From positions 1 through 64,000 of the forward strand of contig JAJECA010000050.1 in NCBI GenBank assembly GCA_022822265.1: DNA of 64,000 bases, in the 5' to 3' direction. The translations under genes were made by a program, and so were the position numbers. Source of the DNA: Acidimicrobiia bacterium (lineage in GTDB: Bacteria; Actinomycetota; Acidimicrobiia; Acidimicrobiales; Bin134). This document shows positions 24,850 through 34,570 of the stretch, piece by piece. Numbering within the stretch: position 1 is the first letter of the stretch; each line of letters begins with the position of its first letter. The notes below the pieces were generated by a model. The model was given only the letters and a program-made list of their open reading frames with translations. It ran no database searches and was not told where the DNA came from.

Positions 24850-25947
24850 ATGGCCATCTCCTCATGGGACGAGTTCCCAGTCCACCAATCACCCAACTGG
24901 ATTCGCCACGCGGGCACCTCCGACCGGAACTTCTACGACCGCAACTACTTCTGTATGCACGGCTCCAGTGATGAGCTGTTCGCCATATTCGGCATGGGCC
25001 AGTACCCCAATCTGGGTGTCCATGACGCTTTCTGCTGTGTGCGCCGGGACGACGAGCACCATGTGATCCGGGGCTCCCGTCCGCTTACCGACCGGATGGA
25101 CATGTCGGTCGGCCCCATGCGCATCGAGGTCATTGAGCCTCTCCAAAAGGTGCGCTTCATCGTGGAACCCAACGAACACACCATTGCCATGGACGTGACC
25201 TGGGATGCGTCAATCCGGGCCATCGAGGAACCCAACCAATTCATTCGCAGCGAGGGGCGCGTGGTGTTCAACACCCAGCGTTTCGCCCAACTCGGCCGGT
25301 GGGAGGGCACCCTATCGGTGGGCGGTGAGGACTTCGCAGTGACCCCCGACCGGTGGGGCGGCGCCCGCGACCGCTCATGGGGCATCCGCCCCATTGGCGA
25401 GCCCGAGGGCGACGGCATCCGCCAAGGGGTCAATGTCATGGCCGGAATGTGGAACTACTTCCCGATGATGTTCGACGACCACGCCGTGCTCTACATGAAC
25501 AATGAGGAAGACAACGGCGACCGCCGGCTAGTGGAGGGCAAAAGGGTGTGGGCCGATGGCCGCCCCGACGAGGATCTGGGCCGGCCCGAGCACGATCACA
25601 CCTTCGAGTCGGGTACCCGGGTGCTCACCCACTCCACCATCTCGTTTCCTGAGGCTGGCATTGATATCGACTGCCAACCTCTGCTGGTAAACTTTGTCTC
25701 AGTGGGCACCGGGTACGGCATGGATGCTGATTGGCGCCACGGTATGTACCAGGGGCCCGATCTGGTAGTTCAGGGCAAGGTGTTGAGCGTGGAGAAAGAA
25801 GTCAAGCCACTTGGACAATACGGCGTGGTTGACCATGTGGCCCGCTACAGCTACGAAGGCAATGTGGGCTACGGCCTGTACGAGCACGGCTTCTTCGGGC
25901 CGTTCAACCGCTATGGACTCACCGATGGAGCCGCAGTAGCCCCCTAG
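24850..25947 (+). CDS. Uncharacterised protein, possibly AttH/CrtC-like lipocalin fold
   Basis: 365 residues from ATG 24850 with AAAGGA upstream. No signal peptide or membrane segment is seen. The sequence is rich in aromatic and acidic residues and has a DRSWGIRPIG motif (near 177) of a kind found in hydroxyneurosporene-hydratase/AttH-related beta-barrel proteins of mycobacteria and sphingomonads; I recognise this only tentatively. Such proteins often sit beside lipid or terpenoid catabolic genes, as here. The gcvP gene follows after 15 bases and may be read from the same transcript. Function unknown. Confidence 0.75.
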   Translation: MAISSWDEFPVHQSPNWIRHAGTSDRNFYDRNYFCMHGSSDELFAIFGMGQYPNLGVHDAFCCVRRDDEHHVIRGSRPLTDRMDMSVGPMRIEVIEPLQKVRFIVEPNEHTIAMDVTWDASIRAIEEPNQFIRSEGRVVFNTQRFAQLGRWEGTLSVGGEDFAVTPDRWGGARDRSWGIRPIGEPEGDGIRQGVNVMAGMWNYFPMMFDDHAVLYMNNEEDNGDRRLVEGKRVWADGRPDEDLGRPEHDHTFESGTRVLTHSTISFPEAGIDIDCQPLLVNFVSVGTGYGMDADWRHGMYQGPDLVVQGKVLSVEKEVKPLGQYGVVDHVARYSYEGNVGYGLYEHGFFGPFNRYGLTDGAAVAP

Positions 25948-25962
25948 TTCCTCAGATCCACC

Positions 25963-28878
25963 ATGTCATCCCCGCCGGACACTCCCAACAGCCTGGCCGC
26001 GCTGGAAAACTCCAGTGAGTTCCAAGCCCGCCACATCGGCCCCAGCGCCGATGACCAGAAGGCAATGCTGGCGGATCTGGGCTTCGACAGCCTCTCAGCA
26101 CTGGTGGACGCCGCGGTACCGCCCAATATCCGCGCCGACAGTCCTCTGGAGCTGCCCCCGGGACTGACCGAGGCAGCCACCACCGAGGCCCTGCAAGCGC
26201 TGGCCGACCGCAACTCGGTGGTCACATCGCTAATCGGAATGGGGTATTACGACACCATCACCCCGCCGGTGATCCGCCGCAACGTGCTGGAGAATCCGGC
26301 CTGGTACACCGCCTACACGCCGTATCAGCCGGAGATCTCGCAGGGCCGTCTGGAGGCGCTGATCAATTTCCAGACCCTGGTCACCGATTTGTGCGCCATG
26401 GGCATGGCCAACGCCTCGCTGCTCGATGAGGGCACCGCGGCGGCTGAGGCCATGACGCTGCTGCGAAGGCTCAACCGCAAAGCCCCCGACGACCGGTTCA
26501 TCGTGGATGCCGACACCCATCCCCAGACCATCGACGTAGTGGCCACCCGCGCCGAACCGCTGGGCATCGAGGTGGTGGTCGCCGACCTGGAGCAGGCCGA
26601 CATCGAGGAGCTGGCCGACGGGGCCTTTGGAATGCTGGTGTCGTATCCCGGCAGCTCGGGGCGCATCGGCGACCTGAGCGGGATCATCGCCGCCGCGCAC
26701 AATGTCAATGCCCTGGTGGCAGTGGCCACCGATCTTTTGGCGCTTTGCCTGCTGACCCCGCCCGGGGAACTGGGCGCCGACGTGGTGGTGGGCTCCTCAC
26801 AGCGGTTCGGGGTGCCGCTGGGCTTCGGCGGCCCTCACGCCGGGTTCATATCCGTGCCCGAGTCCGCCATGCGATCGCTTCCCGGCCGATTGGCGGGGGT
26901 ATCGATCGACGACGCCGGCGCGGTGGCCTACCGGCTCACCCTCCAGACTCGAGAGCAGCACATCCGCCGAGAGCGGGCCACCAGCAACATCTGCACCGCA
27001 CAGGTGCTGTTGGCGGTTATGGCCGCCATGTACGCCGTGTACCACGGCCCCGAAGGGCTGGCTCGCATCGCCCAGCGGGTCCACCGCCTGACCGCCATTT
27101 CCGCCCACGGATTGCGCCAAGCCGGCTTCGAGTTGGCCGCCGAGCACTTCTTCGACACCGTTACCGTCCGAGTGCCCGGCCAAGCCTCAGAGATTGTGGC
27201 CGCGGCATTGGCCGAGGGGCTCAACCTGCGCCCAGTCGACGACGACACCGTGGGATTCTCTTTGGACGAGACCTCCACCCGAAGCACGGTGGTCTCCTTG
27301 TGGCGGGCCTTTGGGATTGCCGCCGATCCCCAGGACATCGACGACCTTGACGCGACTACTCCCGACTCCCTGGCGCCCGACAGCATCCGCGCCAGCGAGT
27401 ACCTGACCCACCCGACTTTCCACCGATATCACAGCGAGACCGAGATGCTGCGCTATCTGCGCCACTTGGCCTCCAAGGACCTGGCCCTGGACCGCACCAT
27501 GATCCCGCTGGGGTCGTGCACCATGAAACTGAACGCCACCACTCAGATGGAGCCGGTTAGCTGGCCCGAGTTCGCCGCCATGCATCCCTTTGCCCCGGCC
27601 GACCAGACCGTGGGATACCGGGAAATGATCCACGAGTTGGAACAGATGCTGGTGACCATCACCGGATATGCCGCGGTGTCGCTCCAGCCCAACGCCGGGT
27701 CGCAAGGAGAGTTGGCTGGGCTGCTGGCCATTCGGGGATACCACACGGCCCGAGGCGAAACACAGCGGGACATTTGTTTGATCCCAGCCTCGGCCCACGG
27801 CACCAATGCGGCCAGCGCGGTCATGGCCGGGATGAAGGTGGTGGTGGTCAAATGCGACGACAGCGGCAACGTGGACATGGAAGATCTCAAGTCCAAGGTG
27901 GTTGAGCACGACGACCGCCTCAGCGCCCTGATGATCACCTACCCATCCACCCACGGCGTATACGAGGCCACTGTGACCGAGGTATGCGACCTGATCCACG
28001 CCTATGGGGGACAGGTGTATCTGGACGGGGCAAATCTCAATGCCCTGGTGGGAGTGGCCCAACCCGGCCAGTTCGGGGCCGATGTATCCCACCTGAACCT
28101 CCACAAGACGTTTTGCATCCCCCACGGCGGCGGCGGACCCGGTGTGGGCCCAGTGGCGGTCGGCCCCCATCTGGCCCCGCACCTGCCCAACCACCCTGTG
28201 GTGGGCGAAGCCGGCCCATCCACCGGTGTGGGGGCGATTTCAGCCGCTCCTTGGGGCTCCGCGGGGATTCTGCCCATCTCCTGGGCCTACATCACCGCCA
28301 TGGGCGGCGAAGGGCTAACCGAGGCCACGGGTGTGGCCCTGCTAAGCGCCAACTATCTGGCTAAACACCTCGACGGGATGTTTCCGGTGCTCTACACCGG
28401 CGAGAACGGCCTGGTGGCCCATGAGTGCATCATCGACCTGCGGCCCCTCCACGCCCAGACCGGAGTCACGGTAGAAGACGTAGCCAAACGGCTCATCGAT
28501 TTCGGCTTCCACGCTCCCACCGTTTCGTTCCCGGTGGCGGGAACGCTGATGGTCGAGCCCACCGAGTCGGAGTCCAAGGTCGAGCTCGACCGCTTCGTGG
28601 CGGCCATGGCCGCCATCCGGGCTGAGATCGACCAGGTGGCCGACGGGCTGATCACCATGGAGGACAGCCCGCTGCGGCGGGCCCCTCACACCGCTGACGC
28701 CATCACTAGTAGCGCCTGGGACCGTCCCTATTCCCGAGAGCAAGCCGCGTTCGGCCTTCCCGGTTTCCGGGACCGAAAGTACTGGCCCCCGATCGGGCGC
28801 ATCGACGGGGCCCACGGTGACAAGAACGTTTTCTGCGCCTGCCCGCCCATCGAGGACCTCCAAGAACCCACCCCGTAG
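25963..28878 (+). CDS. gcvP: Glycine dehydrogenase (decarboxylating), P protein
   Basis: 971 residues, the full fused P1-P2 form. It opens with FQARHIGPS, typical of GcvP. The PLP-binding lysine is in HLNLHKTF (about Lys715), followed by the glycine-rich [11 protein letters not shown]. It decarboxylates glycine and passes the aminomethyl group to lipoyl-GcvH. Genes for GcvH, GcvT and lipoamide dehydrogenase are not in the window; the nearest lipoamide-dehydrogenase relative (41696) is mycothione reductase. ATG 25963 is used; the gap to the upstream gene is only 15 bases. Confidence 0.97.
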   Translation: MSSPPDTPNSLAALENSSEFQARHIGPSADDQKAMLADLGFDSLSALVDAAVPPNIRADSPLELPPGLTEAATTEALQALADRNSVVTSLIGMGYYDTITPPVIRRNVLENPAWYTAYTPYQPEISQGRLEALINFQTLVTDLCAMGMANASLLDEGTAAAEAMTLLRRLNRKAPDDRFIVDADTHPQTIDVVATRAEPLGIEVVVADLEQADIEELADGAFGMLVSYPGSSGRIGDLSGIIAAAHNVNALVAVATDLLALCLLTPPGELGADVVVGSSQRFGVPLGFGGPHAGFISVPESAMRSLPGRLAGVSIDDAGAVAYRLTLQTREQHIRRERATSNICTAQVLLAVMAAMYAVYHGPEGLARIAQRVHRLTAISAHGLRQAGFELAAEHFFDTVTVRVPGQASEIVAAALAEGLNLRPVDDDTVGFSLDETSTRSTVVSLWRAFGIAADPQDIDDLDATTPDSLAPDSIRASEYLTHPTFHRYHSETEMLRYLRHLASKDLALDRTMIPLGSCTMKLNATTQMEPVSWPEFAAMHPFAPADQTVGYREMIHELEQMLVTITGYAAVSLQPNAGSQGELAGLLAIRGYHTARGETQRDICLIPASAHGTNAASAVMAGMKVVVVKCDDSGNVDMEDLKSKVVEHDDRLSALMITYPSTHGVYEATVTEVCDLIHAYGGQVYLDGANLNALVGVAQPGQFGADVSHLNLHKTFCIPHGGGGPGVGPVAVGPHLAPHLPNHPVVGEAGPSTGVGAISAAPWGSAGILPISWAYITAMGGEGLTEATGVALLSANYLAKHLDGMFPVLYTGENGLVAHECIIDLRPLHAQTGVTVEDVAKRLIDFGFHAPTVSFPVAGTLMVEPTESESKVELDRFVAAMAAIRAEIDQVADGLITMEDSPLRRAPHTADAITSSAWDRPYSREQAAFGLPGFRDRKYWPPIGRIDGAHGDKNVFCACPPIEDLQEPTP

Positions 28879-28915
28879 GCCCACAGCCGTTTCGCCCCAG
28901 AACCCACCGGCCCAC

Positions 28916-28921
28916 TAGTTT
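28916..28921 (+). promoter_or_regulatory. Weak -10 candidate before the enoyl-CoA hydratase operon
   Basis: TAGTTT lies about 46 bases before GTG 28967 in the 88-base gap after gcvP. A good AAAGGAG ribosome site follows, so a short leader is expected. No clear -35 box is seen. Confidence 0.25.
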
Positions 28922-28966
28922 TCGGGGGCTGCCAGATTTGCGGCCTGAAACAAAGGAGACCAGCCG

Positions 28967-29767
28967 GTGCCCGACGCCATCGTGGAACGAGACGGCCATC
29001 TGATCATCATCACCATGAACCGCCCCGAACGGTACAACGCCTTGTCGGGAGCAATGATGGTGCGGATGTTGGACGCCTACGAGGAGGCGGACAACAACGA
29101 CGACATCCGCTGCATCATTGTGACCGGTGCGGGGGGCAACTTCAGCTCGGGGGCCGATCTGAAGGCCATGAGCGGCGATGCCGGCAATGCCGACCCCGAG
29201 ATCGATGTAGCTGCCCGCCAGGCCGCCGATCCCGAACTCCACTGGAAAGCACTGCTGCGCAGTTACCGGCCCATCAAGCCGATCATCGCTGCGGTGGAAG
29301 GCGTGGCCATAGCCGGCGGCACCGAGATCCTCCAGGCCATGGACATTCGCGTGGCCGGAGAGAGCGCCCGGTTCGGAGTTTCGGAGGCCCGCTGGTCGCT
29401 GTACCCGATGGGTGGATCCGCGGTGCGGCTGCGCCGCCAAATCCCCTACACCGTCGCCGCGGAGATCCTGCTCACCGGCAAGCACATCACCGCCTCTGAG
29501 GCCAAAGACATTGGCTTGATCGGCCATGTGGTGCCCGACGGGCAGGCCTTGGACAAGGCCAGGGAAATCGCCGAGGTGATCTGCGAGAACGGCCCTCTGG
29601 CCGTGGAGGCCATCTTGCGCACCCTGCACGAGACAGACGGCATGACCGAGGAAGAGGCCCTGGCCCACGAGTTCGAATACGGCTGGAAAGTGTTCCAGAG
29701 CGATGACGCCAAAGAGGGGCCGCTGGCCTTCAGCCAGAAGCGAAAGCCCGAGTTCAAGCGGAGATAG
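28967..29767 (+). CDS. Enoyl-CoA hydratase/isomerase (crotonase) family
   Basis: 266 residues from GTG 28967, set by the AAAGGAG site 8 bases upstream. Oxyanion-hole signatures [10 protein letters not shown] and [10 protein letters not shown] are present, and both catalytic Glu positions are filled (GGTEI and VSEARWSL). It would hydrate 2-enoyl-CoA in beta-oxidation of an unknown acid. It begins a run of closely spaced genes reaching the MacAB-like exporter; the amidohydrolase starts 2 bases after its stop. Confidence 0.9.
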   Translation: MPDAIVERDGHLIIITMNRPERYNALSGAMMVRMLDAYEEADNNDDIRCIIVTGAGGNFSSGADLKAMSGDAGNADPEIDVAARQAADPELHWKALLRSYRPIKPIIAAVEGVAIAGGTEILQAMDIRVAGESARFGVSEARWSLYPMGGSAVRLRRQIPYTVAAEILLTGKHITASEAKDIGLIGHVVPDGQALDKAREIAEVICENGPLAVEAILRTLHETDGMTEEEALAHEFEYGWKVFQSDDAKEGPLAFSQKRKPEFKRR

Positions 29768-29769
29768 CA

Positions 29770-30609
29770 GTGGGCGCTACCTCGGGCATATCGGTTTTCG
29801 ACGTCCACCACCACGTTGGCGACGCCTCGGGGGCGTTGGGCCTGCCGCCCGAGGAGGCTCCCGATCCCGAGGCATATGCCGCTCTGGAGCTGGCCAAGCG
29901 GCTCGAGATCATGGATGGCGGCGGAATCGAGCAGGCCGCAGTGATTCCCGGCCACGGGTATCTGCGACCCAACGGCCATGCCGACACCCAGGCCGAGAAC
30001 GACAAAATCGCGGCCTACCGAGACGCCAATCCGGATCGCTTCCCGGTGGCCATCGGTATCGTTGAACCCCGAGACGGCGAGGTAAGCCTGGCCGAACTGG
30101 AGCGGGCCGCCGGTCCGCTGGGGCTGGCCGGCATCAGCTTCCACACCCGCTTCCAAGGGGTGAGTCTCGACAACCACTGGGTGTCCACCTATATCGGGGC
30201 CATGGGCGATTTGGGCCTGTTGCCGGTGGTTCACGCCCTGGACGAGAGCGCTGAGGAGTCTCTGTGGAAGGTGGGACAGCTGGCATCCCGTCACCCAGAT
30301 CTGACCATGCTGGTGCTCGACGGCTACTCCACCCACGAAGGCACCAAGCACTGCGGACACCTGGCCGCCACTTATCCCAATCTGGTGTTTGATTGCAGCC
30401 TTTCGTACAATTTCGATTTCATTGCGAACCATGTCCGCCAGCACGGCGCTCACCGCTATGTATATGGAACCGACCTCTACTCATGGCCCCTCGGCCAGCG
30501 CGTCAGCCACATTCTTGGCCAGCTCCTGGAGTCCGACCTGTCTGACGACGACAAGGTGGCAATAGCCGGGGACAACGCCCGGAGAATGTTCGGATTGGAG
30601 ACATCATGA
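29770..30609 (+). CDS. Amidohydrolase-2 family metal-dependent hydrolase
   Basis: 279 residues from GTG 29770. The first strand ends FDVHHHVGD, giving the HxH metal pair of amidohydrolase TIM barrels. A later His is in VVHALDES and the final Asp in VYGTDLYSW. Relatives include aminocarboxymuconate decarboxylase-type and other C-C or C-O hydrolases. It follows the crotonase gene with a 2-base gap and its stop overlaps the start of the exporter adaptor (ATGA), an unusual link between a cytoplasmic hydrolase and an export system. Confidence 0.8.
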   Translation: MGATSGISVFDVHHHVGDASGALGLPPEEAPDPEAYAALELAKRLEIMDGGGIEQAAVIPGHGYLRPNGHADTQAENDKIAAYRDANPDRFPVAIGIVEPRDGEVSLAELERAAGPLGLAGISFHTRFQGVSLDNHWVSTYIGAMGDLGLLPVVHALDESAEESLWKVGQLASRHPDLTMLVLDGYSTHEGTKHCGHLAATYPNLVFDCSLSYNFDFIANHVRQHGAHRYVYGTDLYSWPLGQRVSHILGQLLESDLSDDDKVAIAGDNARRMFGLETS

Positions 30610-32540
30610 GATTCCTGCGCATGAAATCAAGATTTGCTCGCATGGCCGTCGCCTCGATGGCTCTGGCGCTGATCGCCACCGCCTGCGGCACTCCAGCGGG
30701 TAGCGACAGCGAGAACGTGGTCACCACCGACCTGAGCGAGGTGCTGCCCGACGGCCTGTTCGATGCGCTGGACCGCATCAACAATCCCCCGGCCGACCCG
30801 GAGCCTCAAGAAGGGCAAGCAGAATCGTCCGAGCAGATCGCCAATCCCCCGGCCGACCCGGAGACAGAGGAGGAATTCCAGACCCTCGTCCCCGCCCAGG
30901 CCGATTCCGAGGGAGAGCTCTCGGAAGAAGAGCTGCTGAGATTGCGCGACGAGACGTTCGTGGACTTCTCCCGCTGCATCCGCGAGGAGGGATTCCCCGA
31001 CTTCCCCGATATCGACAGTTCGCAGATCGTCGACCAGGCATCGTTCATAGCCGCCTTGCAGGAGGCGGGGGTGAGCTTCACCCAGCCCGGTTTGGCCCCA
31101 GCGCTCCAAACCTGCGCCAGCGTCTTCAGCGAGCTGATAGCGCTGGCGCCCCAGCAGGACACCAACGTTCAGCAGGTAGAGCAAGAGGAGAATGCGGTGG
31201 CGTTCTCCCAGTGCATGCGCGACCAAGGTTTGGATGAGTTCCCCGACCCCGATTTCGCCCAGTACCCCAATACCGGCTTTCCCGGGGCCGGAGAAGGCGG
31301 CACCGGCGGCCTAGATCCCGACATCCAGGCGGCGCTGAGGGTGTGTCTGCCGGTCTTTGGGGGCGCCGAGCCGAATCTGGCCGCTGCCCCGGCTCCGACT
31401 GATGACCCGACGCCCGAGGCCCAGGTCTTGGCGAGCACCCCGCAGAGCCTCGAACCCGCTCAGGCACCCAGCACCAGCACTCAGACGCCCAGCACAGCCA
31501 CTCAAGCCCCTCAAGCCCAAGCTGAGACTTCGACACCATTGCCGGGCCCCACGGTGAGCCCCAGCATTCTGCGCGATACCGAGGATCTGAACACCGCCGA
31601 GGTGGTGAGACGCGACCTGATCGACACCGAGGAGTTCTCGGGCACTCTCGGCTTCGGCGACCCCGAATCGCTGCACACCAATACCTCGGGCATTGTCACC
31701 GGCCGTCTGCCGGAAGAGGGCGAAATCCTCGATGTCGGCAATGTCCTCTTCGAGGTGAACAGCTACCCCGTGGTGCTGCTGCAAGGAGAAAGGCCCATGT
31801 ACCGGCCCTTCGAGCGGAACATGGAAGACGGTCCCGACGTGGAGCAGCTCGAACAGGCCCTTGCCGATATGAGGATTCCCGGCTACGAGGACATGACCGT
31901 CGACGAGAACTTCACCCGAGTCACCGAAGATGTGGTCGAGGAATGGCAGAACCGCCTGGGAGTGGACGAGACCGGCGTCATCGACATGGGCTTCGTGGTG
32001 TTCATCACCGAGCCCATCCGTATCTCGTCGGTCAACGTGATCGAGGGCCAGACGATCTCCGCCCAGGCGGCTGCCTTCACCATTACGGGACAGCACCAGG
32101 AAATCGTCAGCAACCTCGATCCCGCCGATGCCGAGATCGTGAACCGTCTGGACCGGGTGGAAGTCGAGCTGCCCGATGGCCGGATTGCTCCGGGCGCCGT
32201 GGCTGAAGTGGCCCGGGTGGCCACTCGGTTGACCAATGCGCAGACCGGGGCGGCGGGAGATCCCACCATCGAGGTCATCATCGTCCTGCTGGACGGAGAG
32301 GCCTCATCCCGTTTCGACGCGGCCCCGGTCGACTGGACCATCACCAAAGAGGTGACCCCCAATGCGCTGGTGGTCCCGGCCTCGGCCCTAATCGCCACCA
32401 TTGACGGCGGTTTTTCGGTCGAGGTGGTACATGACGGATCGACCACCTTGGTCCCGGTTGAAGTAGGCACGTTCGTCGATGCGTTCGTGCAAATCACTGC
32501 CGGAAACCTCCAAGTGGGCGACCGAGTGCGCATCCCCTAG
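30606..32540 (+). CDS. MacA-like adaptor lipoprotein with peptidoglycan-binding-like domain
   Basis: 644 residues. The signal ends IATAC with lipidation at Cys27. Next come two copies of NPPADPE, then two copies of a short actinobacterial module (FSRCIREEGFPDFPD and FSQCMRDQGLDEFPD, about 120-130 and 200-215). A Pro/Thr/Gln-rich linker leads to a membrane-fusion-type barrel, interrupted by a segment like peptidoglycan-binding domain 1 (VEQLEQALADM to EEWQNRLGVDETG). This layout is seen in adaptors of Gram-positive MacB-like exporters. The ATPase and permease genes follow 42 bases later. Confidence 0.75.
   Translation: MRFLRMKSRFARMAVASMALALIATACGTPAGSDSENVVTTDLSEVLPDGLFDALDRINNPPADPEPQEGQAESSEQIANPPADPETEEEFQTLVPAQADSEGELSEEELLRLRDETFVDFSRCIREEGFPDFPDIDSSQIVDQASFIAALQEAGVSFTQPGLAPALQTCASVFSELIALAPQQDTNVQQVEQEENAVAFSQCMRDQGLDEFPDPDFAQYPNTGFPGAGEGGTGGLDPDIQAALRVCLPVFGGAEPNLAAAPAPTDDPTPEAQVLASTPQSLEPAQAPSTSTQTPSTATQAPQAQAETSTPLPGPTVSPSILRDTEDLNTAEVVRRDLIDTEEFSGTLGFGDPESLHTNTSGIVTGRLPEEGEILDVGNVLFEVNSYPVVLLQGERPMYRPFERNMEDGPDVEQLEQALADMRIPGYEDMTVDENFTRVTEDVVEEWQNRLGVDETGVIDMGFVVFITEPIRISSVNVIEGQTISAQAAAFTITGQHQEIVSNLDPADAEIVNRLDRVEVELPDGRIAPGAVAEVARVATRLTNAQTGAAGDPTIEVIIVLLDGEASSRFDAAPVDWTITKEVTPNALVVPASALIATIDGGFSVEVVHDGSTTLVPVEVGTFVDAFVQITAGNLQVGDRVRIP
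30782..30863 (+). repeat. 22-bp direct repeat, 60-base period, inside the adaptor gene
   Basis: The same 22 bases (CAATCCCCCGGCCGACCCGG plus AG) occur at 30782-30803 and 30842-30863. The 60-base step equals 20 codons and encodes NPPADPE twice, so it reads as a recent in-frame tandem duplication in the linker. Confidence 0.85.
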
Positions 32541-32582
32541 CCGTCCGGCCCCGAGCCGAGAACCGATCCAGGAAAAGCGCTC

Positions 32583-33278
32583 ATGGTGATCGAGCCCCGG
32601 AAGGTGCTGGAACTCCGTCAGGTGGTCAAGCACTACCCGGGGTCGCCTCCGGTGCCGGCCCTCAACGGCGTCGACCTGACGATTCGCTCCGGCGAGCTGG
32701 TCGCGGTGGTCGGTCCCTCCGGTTCGGGAAAGAGCACCATGTTGAACATCATGGGTGCCCTGGACCGACCTACATCGGGCAACGTGGTGATAGACGGCGA
32801 GGATCTCTCGACGTTGAACGACCCCGAGGTGGCCGGAGTGCGAGGGAGCCGCATCGGGTTTGTGTTCCAGCAATTCCACCTGCTGGAGGGACTGTCGGCG
32901 CTCGACAATGTGGCCACCGGCGCCTTGTATCAGGGAAGCAGCCTCCGATGGCGCCGGCAGATGGCCCGCGAGGTGTTGGAGCGAGTGGGCCTCGGCCACC
33001 GCATCGACCACCGGCCGGGAAAGCTGTCCGGCGGTGAGCGCCAGAGGGTGGCCATCGCCCGGGCGCTACTGGGCGACCCCGCAATTGTGCTGGCCGACGA
33101 GCCCACCGGAAATCTCGACTCCCAGACCACCGAGGAGATCATCAGCCTCTTCTTGGAGCTGAACCGAGCGGGGTCCACCATCGTGATCATCACCCACGAC
33201 CGGGAACTGGCCGCCCGGATGCCCCGATCGGTGTCGATCCTCGACGGCCAGATCAGCCACGACACAGCGGGTACTTGA
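32583..33278 (+). CDS. MacB/LolD-type ABC transporter ATP-binding protein
   Basis: 231 residues with a single ABC domain. P-loop GPSGSGKST near residue 44, Q-loop FVFQQFHLL, signature LSGGERQR, Walker [13 protein letters not shown] and the switch His in IITHD. These are features of the LolD/MacB/FtsE group. It pairs with the FtsX-like permease next door and the lipoprotein adaptor upstream to make an exporter of unknown cargo, perhaps an antibiotic, lipid or peptide. Confidence 0.93.
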   Translation: MVIEPRKVLELRQVVKHYPGSPPVPALNGVDLTIRSGELVAVVGPSGSGKSTMLNIMGALDRPTSGNVVIDGEDLSTLNDPEVAGVRGSRIGFVFQQFHLLEGLSALDNVATGALYQGSSLRWRRQMAREVLERVGLGHRIDHRPGKLSGGERQRVAIARALLGDPAIVLADEPTGNLDSQTTEEIISLFLELNRAGSTIVIITHDRELAARMPRSVSILDGQISHDTAGT

Positions 33279-33310
33279 GGTGTCCCGCAGCAAGCGCCAT
33301 CACCGGTCCC

Positions 33311-34519
33311 ATGCCTGACACACCCGGCAGCCGGCTCCGCTCCCGCGACGCCATCTCCCTGGGCACGCTGGGTTTGCGAACCCGCAAGGGCCGCACCGCC
33401 ATGGCCGCCATCGGCATCGCCATCGGCGTGGCCGCTTTGATCGCACTGGTCGGCATCATCAACTCGGGAGAGGCCGACGCCCAACGCGACCTGCTGGAGC
33501 AGGGAATCGATGTATTGGAGCTGACTCCGGGCACCTCGTTCGCCGAAGAACCGGAGCTCCTGCCCGGTGCGGCCGCGGCCATCGACACCCACATGAGAGA
33601 AGTCGACGTGGTCGCTTCCATCCGCCGGGTGCCCGCCACCATGCGCAAAACCGACTTGATCCCCGAAGTCGAGACCGGGGGTATCCGCCTGTTCGCGGTG
33701 GAAGAGGACGACTTGGACATGCTGATTCCCCTGCGGGGAGGAGTGGCCGCCGGCCGGTTCCACGACGCAGCCACCGTGCAGTTGCCCACCGTGGTATTGG
33801 GGTCCGACACCGCCGGTGTTTTGGGCTTCGATGAGCTGTACGCCAACCCCACCGTTCACATTTCTGGACACGAGTTCGCCGTTATCGGCATCCTCGATCC
33901 ATTCACCATCAGCCAGGGCCTTACCTTGAACCGGGCCGCGCTCATCGGCTTCCCCGTGGCCGAGCATCTTTACGACGCAGACGCCAACCCCGAGCGCATC
34001 TGGGTCCAGGCCGACCTGGATGTGATCGAACAGGTCAGGGAGTTGCTCCCCCGCCAGGCCAATCCCGAGGCCCCTGGCGAGGTGTCAGTGTCGTCGCTCG
34101 ACCTGGAAGCCCGCGAGATCATCAGCGAGAACTTTGAATCCCTGCTCAGCCTGCTGGTGGTGGTGATCATCGTGGTGGGCGCCATCGGGGTGGGCAACAT
34201 CATGCTGATCTCGGTGTTGGAGCGCCGGGGGGAGATCGGAGTGCGCCGGGCATTGGGGGCCAAGAAGTCCCACATCGCGGCGCAGTTCCTCATCGAGTCG
34301 GTGCTGTTGACCCTGTTCGGCGGCCTGATGGGCATCGTGCTCGGCCTGGCGGTGGTGGCCGTGGTCACCCAGATTCTGGACTGGCCCTTCACCATCGAGT
34401 TCTCCTTCATCGTGATCGGTCTGGCCGTGACCGTTGGAGTTGGGCTGGTGGCCGGCATGTACCCCTCGTGGAGGGCGTCCCGAATGGATCCGGCCGAGGC
34501 GGTCCGCCCCGCGGCATAG
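33311..34519 (+). CDS. MacB/FtsX-like ABC transporter permease
   Basis: 402 residues from ATG 33311. A TTG at 33275 would overlap the ATPase stop (TTGA) and is an alternative start. There is one N-terminal membrane helix (AAIGIAIGVAALIALVGII), a large outside domain of about 230 residues, and three C-terminal helices with ERRGEIGVRRALGA, the coupling loop of the MacB/FtsX family. The C-terminus WRASRMDPAEAVR is also typical. It completes the exporter. Confidence 0.9.
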   Translation: MPDTPGSRLRSRDAISLGTLGLRTRKGRTAMAAIGIAIGVAALIALVGIINSGEADAQRDLLEQGIDVLELTPGTSFAEEPELLPGAAAAIDTHMREVDVVASIRRVPATMRKTDLIPEVETGGIRLFAVEEDDLDMLIPLRGGVAAGRFHDAATVQLPTVVLGSDTAGVLGFDELYANPTVHISGHEFAVIGILDPFTISQGLTLNRAALIGFPVAEHLYDADANPERIWVQADLDVIEQVRELLPRQANPEAPGEVSVSSLDLEAREIISENFESLLSLLVVVIIVVGAIGVGNIMLISVLERRGEIGVRRALGAKKSHIAAQFLIESVLLTLFGGLMGIVLGLAVVAVVTQILDWPFTIEFSFIVIGLAVTVGVGLVAGMYPSWRASRMDPAEAVRPAA

Positions 34520-34557
34520 ATTCGCCTTCCCGCTCTTTGTGGGATTGCCGAGAGTCA

Positions 34558-34563
34558 TAGTCT
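34558..34563 (+). promoter_or_regulatory. -10 box of leaderless acyl-CoA dehydrogenase promoter
   Basis: TAGTCT is followed by CTGAACC (7 bases) and ATG 34571. No Shine-Dalgarno site is present. Confidence 0.5.
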
Positions 34564-34570
34564 CTGAACC

